Positions 7,076 to 16,488 of a stretch of DNA of 64,000 nt are shown here, one piece after another. The stretch comes from Paenibacillus sp. XY044 (GTDB lineage Bacteria; Bacillota; Bacilli; Paenibacillales; Paenibacillaceae). The notes under the pieces are model-generated. The model saw only the letters and a list, made by a program, of their open reading frames with translations. It was not told the origin of the DNA and ran no database searches. Made by a program: the position numbers and the translations under genes. The stretch is from contig NZ_NQMO01000006.1 of NCBI RefSeq assembly GCF_002257645.1, positions 248,001 to 312,000 on the forward strand, read 5' to 3'. Numbering within the stretch: position 1 is the first letter of the stretch; every line of letters starts with the position of its first letter.

Positions 7076-8770
7076 TTGAGAATCATGATTGTAGACGATG
7101 AGCCGCGGCACCGCCGGGGCATGGCCGGAATGCTGCTGGCGAGCCGGCCTGGCTGCGAGGTATTTACGGCCGGGGACGGAGCCAAAGCGCTTGAAATGGC
7201 CGGCATCGACCGGCCTGACGTCATTTTTACGGACATCCGGATGCCGCAAATGGACGGGCTTACGTTCCTGCGCCGATTGAAGGAAGCCTTGCCCTACAAG
7301 CCGCGGGTCGTAATGCTGTCCGCGTATAACCTTTTCGAATATGCCCAGGAGGCATTGCGGCAAGGGGCCTTTGATTATTTGTTAAAACCGGTCGATGTCG
7401 ACAAGCTGGAAGAAGTGCTGGTTCGCCTGGAAAGCATCCATCGGGAGGAGCGGGAAGCGAGGGTCCAAACCAAGGTGCTGGAGGAACAAATGACGGCAGC
7501 CTCATTGGCCCATCAAGGACGCTTAATGCAGCAGTGGCTGTCCGGCAGCCTGAGCGGGGAGGAGGAACGGAGCTGGCTTTCAACCGGAAACGCGGATGGC
7601 CAGGGTTTGGTCATCGTTTCGGAACTGGAGCCGGCCAGCGGAAAAGGAAGCGACTTTGCCACGAAATATCCGCAGCGTGAGATGCTATCCGAGCTCCGAA
7701 CTTCATTACCTGACACTTACATTGAACCCCGCTCCACCTCCCTGCAGGCCGACAGGCTGCACCGCGCGCTGGAACGCGCCTGGTCTACCTTCGGTACGGC
7801 TTTTACGGTCGCATGGGATGTGGCGGATTGGACGCGGCCAAGGTGGGTCACGATCCTTCAAGCCGGCGCAAGTCTCGGTGAAAGACGGGAAGAAATCCGC
7901 AGGGTTGTTACAAGTCTTCAGACGGAGCCTGCCGGCGGGGGATCCCCTGGACGATGGGTGCATGCCATCGGGGATGAATGCGTTGATCTGACCGAGGGTG
8001 GGCCGCAGTCTTACAGAACGGCTTTGGCTGCGCTGTCGTATCTGTTTTACGACCAGCATGGCGCCGTGTTGTTCCATGACGAGCTTCTGCCCGTGCGTCC
8101 GGTTTTAACGTGCTCCGCGGCAGAGCTGCTTGATCTTCTCCATACCAGCGATGAGGATGCTGCCAAGGAGCTGTGCCGCAAGGCCGTGACCGCCATGTCG
8201 GCTGACGGCATGGCTGATCCGCAGACCGTCAAGGACCAAACTTGCCTGCTCCTGCTGAAGCTGGCGGACAGCAAACCGGGGTTGGGGCTGAACGAGGTGG
8301 TGGAAGAGGCCGTGCAGCATATCCGCTCCTGCCGCCGTTTTTCGGAAATGCTGACGATTTTGGAAGCGGCGCTCGGGCGAATCGGCAGCACGCTGAAGGA
8401 ACAGAAAAAAAGCAAACGCGAGCTCGTGATCGACAGCTGCCTGGACCTGATGCGCGAGCGGTACATGGACGATTTATCCCTGGAATCGGTGGCGGAATCG
8501 TTCCGCTTCAACCCGTCTTATTTCAGTACATTGTTCAAGGAGGCAACGGGGCGCTCCTTCTCCGATGTTCTCATTGAGATCCGGATACGTAAAGCCGAAG
8601 AACTGCTGCGGGACGGCAGCAGATTAAAGGTCTATGAGATCGCCGAAAGATGCGGTTTCCGCGACACCAAATACTTTTCCCGGAGCTTCAAAAAGCATGT
8701 CGGCGCTACGCCGGAAGCGTACCGGCATTGGGCCAGACAGCAAAAATCAGGGGAGGGGAGCTCCAGATGA
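7076..8770 (+). CDS. YesN-type response regulator with AraC output domain
   Basis: About 564 residues. The N-terminal receiver domain has the acidic pair (VDDE), phosphoacceptor Asp at about residue 53 (FTDIRMPQMDG), a conserved Thr/Ser region (VVMLSAY) and LLKPVD. A long linker leads to a C-terminal double helix-turn-helix of the AraC type (about 460-555; SLESVAESFRFNPSYFSTLFKEATG). TTG 7076 is preferred because GGGGGTG lies six bases upstream; GTG 7067 overlaps that site. Its stop overlaps the ATG of the sensor kinase. By family it activates the downstream sugar uptake genes after phosphorylation by that kinase. Confidence 0.9.
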   Translation: MRIMIVDDEPRHRRGMAGMLLASRPGCEVFTAGDGAKALEMAGIDRPDVIFTDIRMPQMDGLTFLRRLKEALPYKPRVVMLSAYNLFEYAQEALRQGAFDYLLKPVDVDKLEEVLVRLESIHREEREARVQTKVLEEQMTAASLAHQGRLMQQWLSGSLSGEEERSWLSTGNADGQGLVIVSELEPASGKGSDFATKYPQREMLSELRTSLPDTYIEPRSTSLQADRLHRALERAWSTFGTAFTVAWDVADWTRPRWVTILQAGASLGERREEIRRVVTSLQTEPAGGGSPGRWVHAIGDECVDLTEGGPQSYRTALAALSYLFYDQHGAVLFHDELLPVRPVLTCSAAELLDLLHTSDEDAAKELCRKAVTAMSADGMADPQTVKDQTCLLLLKLADSKPGLGLNEVVEEAVQHIRSCRRFSEMLTILEAALGRIGSTLKEQKKSKRELVIDSCLDLMRERYMDDLSLESVAESFRFNPSYFSTLFKEATGRSFSDVLIEIRIRKAEELLRDGSRLKVYEIAERCGFRDTKYFSRSFKKHVGATPEAYRHWARQQKSGEGSSR

Positions 8771-10563
8771 AATTCCGCTCCAGACTCCTGGCCAGCTATT
8801 TGGTTCTCATCGCGCTGCCTTTACTGCTGCTAAGCTTCATTTATTACCGGAACGGCTTGAGCTCAATGCGGGATCAGGCGCAAAACAGCGTGCTCGAGAT
8901 CGTCAAGAAGAGCAATGAGGTCATGGACACGAAGCTGAGGAAGGTAGACCAAGGCAGTTTGGCTTTGTTCGTGGACCGGGACCTCTTTCGGATTTTCAAT
9001 CGGCTGGATCCTTCCGTCCCGTCGGAGCTGCTGAATGCGGACAGGCAGGTGTCGGCCATTCTGAGCAAGTATTTTACGCAAAATGAGGATGTGTACACGT
9101 ACCAGCTGTGGACCTCCTATTACAGTTTCGGCTCACAGCGGAATCTTCCGCAGGGCGATCCGACCCGCACGGCGCTGTATAAGGAGGCGGAGGCAGCACA
9201 TGGCAAAATGGTCTGGTACCCTACCTACGATTTCGTCCAAATGTTCGATCAGCCCTGGCTGCAAAACAGCGATATCGATTACCGGTACATGTTTTCCGCC
9301 ACCCGCCTAATGGAATTTTCCTATGTCGATAACTCCACGCTTGCAAGGATGAAGCCTGACGTAGAGAGGCCGGTGTTGACGATCGGCTTCAGGGCGGACT
9401 TTTTCAACTCCCAATTCGAGCAGAGTATTCCTGCAGGCTCAAGCTATTTGGTCATCGATCCGGATAACAAGGTCGTGGCCAGCTCGGATGCCTCCCAGGT
9501 GACCAAGGTGTTCAATGAACAATGGGTAGATGCCATTCGAAAGACGGGCAGCGGAACGCAGAGATTGGTGCTGCATGGCGAAAAGACGATCCTTTGCTTC
9601 GACCGCTCCCCCGTAACCGGCTGGCTCTCGGTGGTCATGATTCCGGAATCCACGCTCGTCCGCGGCTTTATTCCGACCATCCGCACGTCGACGATCGTGC
9701 TGGCCATGCTTCTGGCGTTGATTGCGTACTTGTTCGCTTACTTTATCGTCCGCAAAATCACGGGGCCGATCCGGCAGCTTTTCACCGCCATGCGCTCGGT
9801 CGGAGAAGGGGACTTTCAGACGCGGGTGGAGGTCCGGACCCATGACGAGTTCGGGGTGCTGCTCCAGCGGTTCAATCGGATGAATTCGCGCATCGAAACG
9901 CTGGTAAAGGAAAACTACGAAATCCGGATCAAGGAGAAGGAGGCGGAAATCATGGCGCTCAACATGCAGATGAATCCGCATTTTCTCTACAATACGCTCA
10001 ACATTATGAACTGGATGGCCATCGAATCGGGACAGAAGGAGCTGAACCGGATGCTCGTCCGCCTGTCCAATATGCTGCACTACACCTCGCGCAAGGACTG
10101 GGGGGCCGTAACGATCGCCGAGGAGCTCGAATGGATGAAGGACTATTTTTTTATTATGGAGGCCCGCTTCGAATCGAAGTTTTCGGTTCATTTTGGCATC
10201 GTCCCCGAGCTGCTGGATACGCCGGTGCCGAGGCTGCTGTTTCAGCCGTTCGTCGAGAATGCCATTCTTCACGGTTTCGAGCAAATGGAAGAGGGAGGGC
10301 GCATCGAAGTTACCGGAAGGATCAAGGACGGGGTACGCATGCTGGTGGTGTCGGATAACGGGCGCGGCATGAGCCGGGAAACGGTTCACCGGATTTTGTA
10401 TGCAGAGTCCGCCTCGATCGGCATCAAAAACACCATTTCCCGCATTCGTCTCGCGTATGGGGACGAGTACGGCGTCGATATCGAATCCGCCTTAGGTCAG
10501 GGAACACGCGTTATCATCACACTTCCCCATCGCCCTAATCAAAGTCCACTATTCCAAAAATAA
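8767..10563 (+). CDS. YesM-type sensor histidine kinase
   Basis: A 598-residue membrane kinase. ATG 8767 follows GGGAGGGGAG and overlaps the regulator stop (ATGA). Order of parts: transmembrane helix at about 7-28, an extracellular sensing region of about 280 residues, a second helix at about 309-328, a HAMP segment, the His_kinase box with phospho-acceptor His at about residue 405 (NMQMNPHFLYNTLN), and a HATPase domain with FVENAILHGF and SDNGRGMS. This is the usual partner of YesN-type regulators in Paenibacillus carbohydrate loci. It likely detects an extracellular oligosaccharide, possibly through the adjacent binding protein. Confidence 0.93.
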   Translation: MKFRSRLLASYLVLIALPLLLLSFIYYRNGLSSMRDQAQNSVLEIVKKSNEVMDTKLRKVDQGSLALFVDRDLFRIFNRLDPSVPSELLNADRQVSAILSKYFTQNEDVYTYQLWTSYYSFGSQRNLPQGDPTRTALYKEAEAAHGKMVWYPTYDFVQMFDQPWLQNSDIDYRYMFSATRLMEFSYVDNSTLARMKPDVERPVLTIGFRADFFNSQFEQSIPAGSSYLVIDPDNKVVASSDASQVTKVFNEQWVDAIRKTGSGTQRLVLHGEKTILCFDRSPVTGWLSVVMIPESTLVRGFIPTIRTSTIVLAMLLALIAYLFAYFIVRKITGPIRQLFTAMRSVGEGDFQTRVEVRTHDEFGVLLQRFNRMNSRIETLVKENYEIRIKEKEAEIMALNMQMNPHFLYNTLNIMNWMAIESGQKELNRMLVRLSNMLHYTSRKDWGAVTIAEELEWMKDYFFIMEARFESKFSVHFGIVPELLDTPVPRLLFQPFVENAILHGFEQMEEGGRIEVTGRIKDGVRMLVVSDNGRGMSRETVHRILYAESASIGIKNTISRIRLAYGDEYGVDIESALGQGTRVIITLPHRPNQSPLFQK

Positions 10564-10571
10564 TCCGGTTT

Positions 10572-10585
10572 TGAAAGCGCTGCCT
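10572..10585 (+). promoter_or_regulatory. Weak catabolite-responsive element candidate
   Basis: TGAAAGCGCTGCCT matches the CcpA consensus TGWNANCGNTNWCA except at two 3' positions. It lies between the kinase and the solute-binding protein gene, a sensible place for carbon control. Confidence 0.3.
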
Positions 10586-10658
10586 TAAATCTATAATCAA
10601 AGGCAACATAGGCTGCAGCTATGAAATCATTCGTAACGCAGGAGAGGGGTTAAAGTTA

Positions 10659-12074
10659 ATGTTGAGAGCACATCGAAAACCGCTGACGGCCATGATTGCG
10701 TTTCTGCTCACGGCCGGATTGCTGCTGAGTGCCTGCACCCGGTCGGAGGAAAGCGGCGGGCCAGGAGCTGGAAGCGCTAATAAGGAAGCAACACAGGCTG
10801 ACTCCGGGGAACCCATCAAGCTCCGTCTCACCTTATGGGGAGCGCCTAATGAAATTGCAGTCAACAAAAAGGTAATCGCCCGGTTCGAAGCAGAACACCC
10901 CAACGTTAAGGTGGAATTGCAGCAGATCCCTACCGATTACGACACAAAGCTGACGACCATGGTTGCAGGCAACGATGAGCCGGATGTGGCTATGATGGAA
11001 TCGGCGACGATCGCCTTTCCGCTTGCGGAGCAGGGGAAATTCGTGAATCTTCAGGAATATCTGGACAACGATCCCGAAATAAAGGCCGATACTCTGGTGC
11101 CGAATATCACCTATTCCTCGGAGCCCGGCAACATCATCGGTATTGCCCCCGGCCCGGAATCGTTTACGCTTTTTTATAACGAAGATGTCTTCAAGGAAGC
11201 TGGGTTGACGCCGCCGCCTTCAAAGGTATCGGAAGCGTGGACCTGGGAACAGTTCGTGGACACCGCTAAGAAGCTGACCCTGGATAACAAAGGCCGGAAC
11301 GCGGATGATCCGAATTTTGATCCGAAAAACATTAAACAATACGGGGTGAACCCCGGCAACTGGTGGGGATCGTACAGCAGCTTTATTTACTCGAACGGCG
11401 GCGACTTTGTCTCCCCGGACGGCAAGACGTTTGCTTTGAACCAGCCGGAAGCTGTCGAGGCGCTGCAAAATATCGCCGACCTGATCAATAAGTACCACGT
11501 TGCTCCGTCACCGCTGCAGGCCAAGAACATTCCGGCAACGAATGTGGCTCTGCAGACGAGAAAAGTGGCGATGGTGATTGACGGACAATGGAACACCAGC
11601 ACACTTGCGGAGTCGAAAGTTCACTTTAACGTCGGGGTGCTTCCTGTCATGAAAAAGCCGGCGACCACGGTAGTTTGCGCTATGTTCTCCATCTTTAAAT
11701 CCACCAAGCATCCCCAAGAGTCCTGGGAGCTGCTCAAGGCGCTCATTGACCCGGACGCGTCGATCGATATGCTGACTTACGGCACCTGGATGCCTTCGCT
11801 GAAGGACTGGTATACGGATGATGCCCTGCTGGGCAAATGGGCGGTGAATCAGCCTTCCCGGCCATCAGGCTACAAAGATGCGGTGATTGACGTTGTGCTG
11901 AATCATAGCCATGCTACGCCTACCGGCTACGTTAAAAATTTCAACAAAATCATGGATATCGTCAATCCTGCCATGGATAACGTATGGCTGGGCAAGACAA
12001 CGGCCAAGGAGGCCATGGACAGTATCGCCGCCAAAGCTCAGGCCCAGGTGCAGGGGCGCCGTGACGTGAAATAG
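10659..12074 (+). CDS. Sugar ABC transporter substrate-binding lipoprotein
   Basis: A 471-residue family-1 extracellular solute-binding protein. The signal peptide ends in the lipobox LLSAC with the lipidated Cys at residue 26, so it is anchored on the outer face of the membrane. The mature part begins LRLTLWGAPNE and has the MalE/UgpB-type pattern (FEAEHPNVKVELQQIP, PDVAMMES, LFYNEDVFKEAGL). It sits between the two-component system and two CUT1 permeases. With the GH127 enzyme downstream, an arabinose-containing oligosaccharide is the likely ligand. No ATPase gene is present, so a shared MsmX-like ATPase is inferred. Confidence 0.92.
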   Translation: MLRAHRKPLTAMIAFLLTAGLLLSACTRSEESGGPGAGSANKEATQADSGEPIKLRLTLWGAPNEIAVNKKVIARFEAEHPNVKVELQQIPTDYDTKLTTMVAGNDEPDVAMMESATIAFPLAEQGKFVNLQEYLDNDPEIKADTLVPNITYSSEPGNIIGIAPGPESFTLFYNEDVFKEAGLTPPPSKVSEAWTWEQFVDTAKKLTLDNKGRNADDPNFDPKNIKQYGVNPGNWWGSYSSFIYSNGGDFVSPDGKTFALNQPEAVEALQNIADLINKYHVAPSPLQAKNIPATNVALQTRKVAMVIDGQWNTSTLAESKVHFNVGVLPVMKKPATTVVCAMFSIFKSTKHPQESWELLKALIDPDASIDMLTYGTWMPSLKDWYTDDALLGKWAVNQPSRPSGYKDAVIDVVLNHSHATPTGYVKNFNKIMDIVNPAMDNVWLGKTTAKEAMDSIAAKAQAQVQGRRDVK

Positions 12075-12090
12075 GAGACAGGAGGTACGC

Positions 12091-13038
12091 ATGCAGACGA
12101 ACATTCCGATGAACGTTCCGGTTCCCGCACGCCGCAAGGCGGGCGTGCGGGAGCGCAAAGCTTTGTTCTACGGGCTGCTGTTCACGGCTCCGGCGGTGCT
12201 CGGATTTATCCTGTTTACCGCCGGTCCCATGATCGCGAGCTTTGTACTGAGTTTGACCGATTACAACGTATTCAAGGAGTCGGTGTCATTTATCGGCTTC
12301 GACAACTATACCCGGCTCTTCTCCGGCCAAGACGAGAGCTTCTACCGCTCGCTTGGCGTCACGTTTTATTTTGTCCTGCTGCGGGTGCCGGCCTGCATCA
12401 TCATTTCCTTCATCATCGCACTGCTGCTGAACATGAACATTAAGGCCCGCGCCTTGTTCCGGACGATCATTTATCTGCCGAGCATTGTGCCGGCGGTGGC
12501 ATCGGCGATGATTTGGATGTGGCTGCTCAACCCGGATCTGGGTCTGATCAACATGATGCTGAAATGGCTTCATCTGCCGACGAGCGACTGGATTTTTTCC
12601 GAAAAGAGCGTCATTCCCTCCATCGTGCTGACGACGCTGTGGGGCATCGGAGGGACGGTCATCATTTTCCTGGCAGGCTTGTCCGGCATTCCCAAGCAGT
12701 ACTACGAGGCGGTCGATGTGGACGGAGGCGGATGGTACCACAAGCTGCGTCATATTACGATTCCGATGGTAACGCCGACGATCTTTTTCAACGCGGTGAT
12801 GACCATTATCAGTTCCTTCCAGGTGTTTAACGAGGCGTATATTTTGACTCAGGGGGGACCGAACGACAAGAGTTTGTTCTTCGTGTTCTATCTGTGGCGG
12901 ACCGCGTTCCGGGATACGGAAATGGGCTATGCCTCGGCGCTGGCCTGGGTGCTGTTCGTGATCATTCTGGCGTTTACGTTCCTCGTATTCCGATCGTCGA
13001 AATCCTGGGTTCATTATGAAGGAGGCGGGCCGTCATGA
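12091..13038 (+). CDS. Sugar ABC transporter permease (MalF/UgpA-like)
   Basis: A 315-residue inner membrane permease with six predicted helices. The CUT1 EAA loop is readable as EAVDVDGGGWYHKLRHITIP, followed by further helices and the expected C-terminus. The start follows GGAGGT by five bases. It is 16 bases after the binding-protein gene and overlaps the next permease by four bases (ATGA), so the three genes form one translational unit. It forms half of the translocation pore. Confidence 0.93.
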   Translation: MQTNIPMNVPVPARRKAGVRERKALFYGLLFTAPAVLGFILFTAGPMIASFVLSLTDYNVFKESVSFIGFDNYTRLFSGQDESFYRSLGVTFYFVLLRVPACIIISFIIALLLNMNIKARALFRTIIYLPSIVPAVASAMIWMWLLNPDLGLINMMLKWLHLPTSDWIFSEKSVIPSIVLTTLWGIGGTVIIFLAGLSGIPKQYYEAVDVDGGGWYHKLRHITIPMVTPTIFFNAVMTIISSFQVFNEAYILTQGGPNDKSLFFVFYLWRTAFRDTEMGYASALAWVLFVIILAFTFLVFRSSKSWVHYEGGGPS

Positions 13039-13865
13039 GGGAATCCAGACTGAAACTGGGCGCGGGCTATGTGGCGCTTGGACTGATCTCGCTGCTTTTT
13101 ATCATCCCGTTTATTTGGCTGATCCGGAGTTCGCTGATGGATTTATCGCAGATCTTCGTGATGCCGCCGGAATGGATTCCGCATCCCTTTCACTGGGACA
13201 ATTACAAAAGGGCGCTTACGTCTCTTCCGTTCGGCACTTACTTTACCAATACGCTGATCATCGTGGCGAGCGTGCTGATCGGAACGGTGCTGACGAGCAC
13301 GATCTCGGCGTTCGGGTTTTCACGGATCCGCTGGAAGGGGCGGGACGCCGTGTTCGCCGTCCTTCTGTCGAGCATGATGCTGCCGGGAGCGGTGACGCTC
13401 ATCCCGAGCTTTCTCGGCTGGAAGGAGCTGGGGTTTTACGATACGTATTATCCGCTTATCGTGCCGTCCTTTTTCGGAGGCGGGATCTTCAATATCTTTT
13501 TGCTGCGGCAGTTTTATTTGTCGATTCCGAAAGACTTTGATGAAGCAGCCGTCGTCGATGGGGCGGGTTACTTTCAAATTTATTGGCGCATCATTCTGCC
13601 GCTCAGCCGCTCCGCGGTGATCGTTGTCGCTTTGTTCACCTTCCTGGGCACCTGGAACGACTTTATGGGACCGCTCATTTACTTGAAGAGCGACAGCCGC
13701 TTCACGCTGGCGCTAGGCCTGCAGATGTTCCAGGGCAGCTACTCGGCCCAGTGGGATCTGCTCATGGCGGCCTCTGCGGTGGTTATTCTCCCGTGCGTTA
13801 TTATTTTTTTGCTGGGACAGCGTTATTTTCTAGAAGGAATTACCCTGACGGGGTTGAAAGGTTAA
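13035..13865 (+). CDS. Sugar ABC transporter permease (MalG/UgpE-like)
   Basis: A 276-residue partner permease with six helices and an EAA loop (FDEAAVVDGAGYFQIYWRIILP). The N-terminal PFIWLIRSSLMD and the C-terminal GQRYFLEGITLTGLKG are characteristic of MalG-type proteins. Its ATG overlaps the stop of the upstream permease. It is followed after 37 bases by the GH127 gene, which ties import to intracellular cleavage. Confidence 0.93.
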   Translation: MRESRLKLGAGYVALGLISLLFIIPFIWLIRSSLMDLSQIFVMPPEWIPHPFHWDNYKRALTSLPFGTYFTNTLIIVASVLIGTVLTSTISAFGFSRIRWKGRDAVFAVLLSSMMLPGAVTLIPSFLGWKELGFYDTYYPLIVPSFFGGGIFNIFLLRQFYLSIPKDFDEAAVVDGAGYFQIYWRIILPLSRSAVIVVALFTFLGTWNDFMGPLIYLKSDSRFTLALGLQMFQGSYSAQWDLLMAASAVVILPCVIIFLLGQRYFLEGITLTGLKG

Positions 13866-13902
13866 GCATCACGGCATATTGCATGAAGGGAGAGGGTGCA
13901 GG

Positions 13903-15735
13903 ATGACAACGGCTCATTCGCAGCAGGGCTGGCAGGGCGTGCCTTTTACTCAGGTAAAGATTCAGGATGAACTGTGGAAGCAAAAGCTGGAGGTGTGCAA
14001 GCGGGTAACGCTCCGGACCTGTCTGGACAAATGCGAATCGACCGGGCGGATCAGCAATTTCGCCAAAGCGGCGGGCCTCATGGAAGGGCAATTCGAAGGG
14101 ATTTATTTTAACGATTCCGATGTGTACAAAGTGCTTGAAGGCGCGGCATATTTGCTGATGGCGGACCGGGACCCCGAGCTTGAGGCGGAGATCGACCGGA
14201 TCATCGGCTTGATTGCAGCAGCGCAGGAGCCGGACGGATACCTGACGACGTATTACACGCTTGAAGCTCCGGATCAGAAATGGACGGATATGGAAAAGCA
14301 CGAAATGTATAACGGCGGCCACCTGATCGAAGCAGCGGTCGCGTATCACGCGGCTACCGGCAAGCGCACGCTGCTGGACGTGGCCTGCAAGCTGGCGGAC
14401 CATTACGACAACCTGTTCGGGCCGGGCAAGCGGCACTGGGTGGAAGGCCATGAGGAGATCGAGCTGGCGCTGATTAAGCTGTATCACGCGACCGGTGAGG
14501 AGCGTTATTGGAAGCTCGCGTTGTGGCTGCTTGAGGAGCGGGGGCACGGGTATGGCCATGGCGCGATATGGGACCGCGAGGAGTGGGGACCGGCGTACTG
14601 CCAAGACGATGTGCCTGTCCGCGACATCGAGAAGGTGACCGGGCACGCCGTCCGTGCGATGTACCTGTACACCGCCATGGCGGATGTGGTGCTGGCGTCC
14701 GGGGACCGGACCTACGAGGACGCCCTGCGTAAAGTGTGGGCGCACACGGTGGAGCGGAACATGTACGTTACCGGAGGCATCGGGCCATCTCGGCATAATG
14801 AAGGGTTCACGCACGACTATGACCTCCCGAACGAGAGCGCTTACTGTGAAACCTGCGCCTCGATCGCGATGGTGTTCTGGAATCATCGGATGAGCCTGCT
14901 GTTTGGCGAGGCGAAGTACGCCGACGTCGTGGAACGCGCCATGTACAACGGGGCTTTGGCGGGAATCTCGCTGTCCGGCGACCATTTTTTCTACGTCAAC
15001 CCGCTGGCGTCCCAGGGCGATCATCACCGGACCGAATGGTTCGATACGTCCTGCTGTCCGACGAATTTGGTACGGTTTCTGCCTTCGATCGGCGGATACA
15101 ATTACGCCGTGAATGAGGAAGGCCCCGTCATGCTGCAGTTCGTCGCCGGCACGGCCGATCTGACGCTGAAGGACGGCAGCCGGGTTTTAATGAAAACCGT
15201 AACCCGCTATCCATGGGACGGGCACGTGCATATCGAGGTGGAGCCGGTCCAGGAAGCTGAATTCGCGGTGCGGCTGCGCCTGCCGGGATGGTGCCGCGGG
15301 GCGAAGCTGTCCATTAACGGGGAGGCGGTAGCCTCTGCGGATTGGACCGTGGACCGGGGATTTATCGTGCTCAGCCGCCGCTGGCAGCCGGGCGATACGA
15401 TTGACTACGAGATGGAAATGCCGGTTCAGCAGGTGCACGCGCGGCCGGAGGTCGAGGCCGACCGGGGCCGTGTCGCGGTTCAGCGCGGGCCGCTGGTGTA
15501 CTGCCTGGAGCAGGCGGATAACCCGGCACTCGCTTATGATGGGTTTGCGGTCCGGCCGGGGATTTCTTTTGGCCTGGAGCCGCGGGACGAGCTGGGCGGC
15601 ATCGTTGCGCTCACCGGGTTCGACGGGCAGCGGCAGTACCGCTTCGTTCCGTATCATTTATGGGACAACCGGGAGCCGGGATTTATGCAGGTCTGGCTGA
15701 AGGAAGAAGAGGACGGGCGGCTGTACTCGGTGTAG
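13903..15735 (+). CDS. GH127 beta-L-arabinofuranosidase (DUF1680 family)
   Basis: A 610-residue enzyme of the family that removes terminal beta-L-arabinofuranose with a cysteine nucleophile held by zinc. The key residues are visible: E300, E316 and C318 (AYCETCAS) and the adjacent cysteines C384-C385 (SCCPTN). Their spacing matches the characterised Bifidobacterium enzyme HypBA1 (E322, E338, C340, C417, C418, recalled). No signal peptide is seen, so it acts in the cytoplasm on imported sugar. ATG 13903 is chosen for the GGAGAGGG site six bases upstream. It is the last gene of the YesMN/ABC operon. Confidence 0.92.
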   Translation: MTTAHSQQGWQGVPFTQVKIQDELWKQKLEVCKRVTLRTCLDKCESTGRISNFAKAAGLMEGQFEGIYFNDSDVYKVLEGAAYLLMADRDPELEAEIDRIIGLIAAAQEPDGYLTTYYTLEAPDQKWTDMEKHEMYNGGHLIEAAVAYHAATGKRTLLDVACKLADHYDNLFGPGKRHWVEGHEEIELALIKLYHATGEERYWKLALWLLEERGHGYGHGAIWDREEWGPAYCQDDVPVRDIEKVTGHAVRAMYLYTAMADVVLASGDRTYEDALRKVWAHTVERNMYVTGGIGPSRHNEGFTHDYDLPNESAYCETCASIAMVFWNHRMSLLFGEAKYADVVERAMYNGALAGISLSGDHFFYVNPLASQGDHHRTEWFDTSCCPTNLVRFLPSIGGYNYAVNEEGPVMLQFVAGTADLTLKDGSRVLMKTVTRYPWDGHVHIEVEPVQEAEFAVRLRLPGWCRGAKLSINGEAVASADWTVDRGFIVLSRRWQPGDTIDYEMEMPVQQVHARPEVEADRGRVAVQRGPLVYCLEQADNPALAYDGFAVRPGISFGLEPRDELGGIVALTGFDGQRQYRFVPYHLWDNREPGFMQVWLKEEEDGRLYSV

Positions 15736-15759
15736 GGTTCAGTAATATTAAAGATGAGA

Positions 15760-15790
15760 AGCGCCGTGGAAAGGATTCCGGTGCTTTTTG
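15760..15790 (+). terminator. Rho-independent terminator after the GH127 gene
   Basis: AGCGCCG (15760-15766) pairs with CGGTGCT (15779-15785), with one G-U pair, followed by TTTTT. The right arm and T-tract closely resemble the terminator at 17157. Confidence 0.7.
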
Positions 15791-15845
15791 TTTTGCGGTT
15801 CGGTTTGATGGGGATGTGCTAGAGATAGAGACAAGATTAGGCGGA

Positions 15846-16049
15846 AATAGATGCAAAAGTGCATCTTACGTGAACATTATTCGGCGTTATGGAGAAAACA
15901 GCTGCAAAAGTACGGTGTGCAAAAGTGCATCTAATTTAGGTGGATACGGCGGATTTTGGCCCAAAGACTAAAAATAAGTGCATTATCGCAGCTAATTTGC
16001 TCGAAACCCCTGATTCCGACAAAAATGGATGCATTTTTGCAGCTAATTC
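15846..16049. repeat. Dispersed ATGCA/GCAGCTAATT repeat, cluster 1
   Basis: At least four related motifs lie here: near 15846-15868, 15898-15938, 15971-15999 and 16021-16049. Each joins an ATGCA or GTGCA core to GCAGCTAATT or its reverse-complement-like form GCATCTAATT. The last two are in the same orientation with a 50-base pitch. The same family recurs at 40731-40871. No coding frame fits; these look like short interspersed intergenic repeats. Confidence 0.7.
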
Positions 16050-16092
16050 ACTTTTAAACGGCCCCTAAGACCACAAACTACGAAAATGGCGT

Positions 16093-16238
16093 CGCTCCCC
16101 GGCCAACTCAGTGCTGCGAATATTTCGCCGCTCTTTGAGCCGCTCAGCACTATGAATAAGGCCCGCTTTCGGGGTTACTCACCACTCCGAATAATAAGTT
16201 TCCGCTCTCCAGGTCACTCACCGCTGCGAAGACCTCGC
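16093..16238. repeat. Four-unit imperfect tandem repeat, 35-39 bp
   Basis: Units begin at 16093, 16129, 16164 and 16203, each opening with CGCTC/CGCTT and containing a CTCA(G/C)(C/T)(G/A)CT..GAA core. Unit lengths of 36, 35 and 39 are not a codon multiple, arguing against coding. The remainder of 15736-16488 holds the terminator, the repeats before this array, a hairpin at 16264 and the leader of the flavin reductase gene. Confidence 0.65.
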
Positions 16239-16263
16239 ACGTTGCGGAGGATCATTCGGATGT

Positions 16264-16293
16264 GAGAAAGCCGCCCACGCTTGGCTTTTTCTC
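16264..16293 (+). terminator. Possible hairpin terminator
   Basis: GAGAAAGCC and GGCTTTTTCTC form an imperfect stem around a ten-base loop, with T residues within the right arm. No upstream gene clearly needs it. Confidence 0.3.
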
Positions 16294-16488
16294 ATGTGTT
16301 CCCGGATAGGCCCGCGTGCCTCCGCCTGTTGCTACGGGTTTCGTTATCTTGCGCTTATACTTGGGAAGCCTTCCAAGCTATCGCCGACGGCAGTATACTT
16401 AAGCCGAGATAATTCCTAAGGTGGCTGCAGCCCTACAGGATATCCCTTCGTCATAGACTTTTACAAATGAATAGGGGGAAGTGAGAGG

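Noticed and set aside
15846..16049. CRISPR array
   Set aside because: Units are degenerate, in mixed orientation, with irregular spacing and no cas genes nearby.
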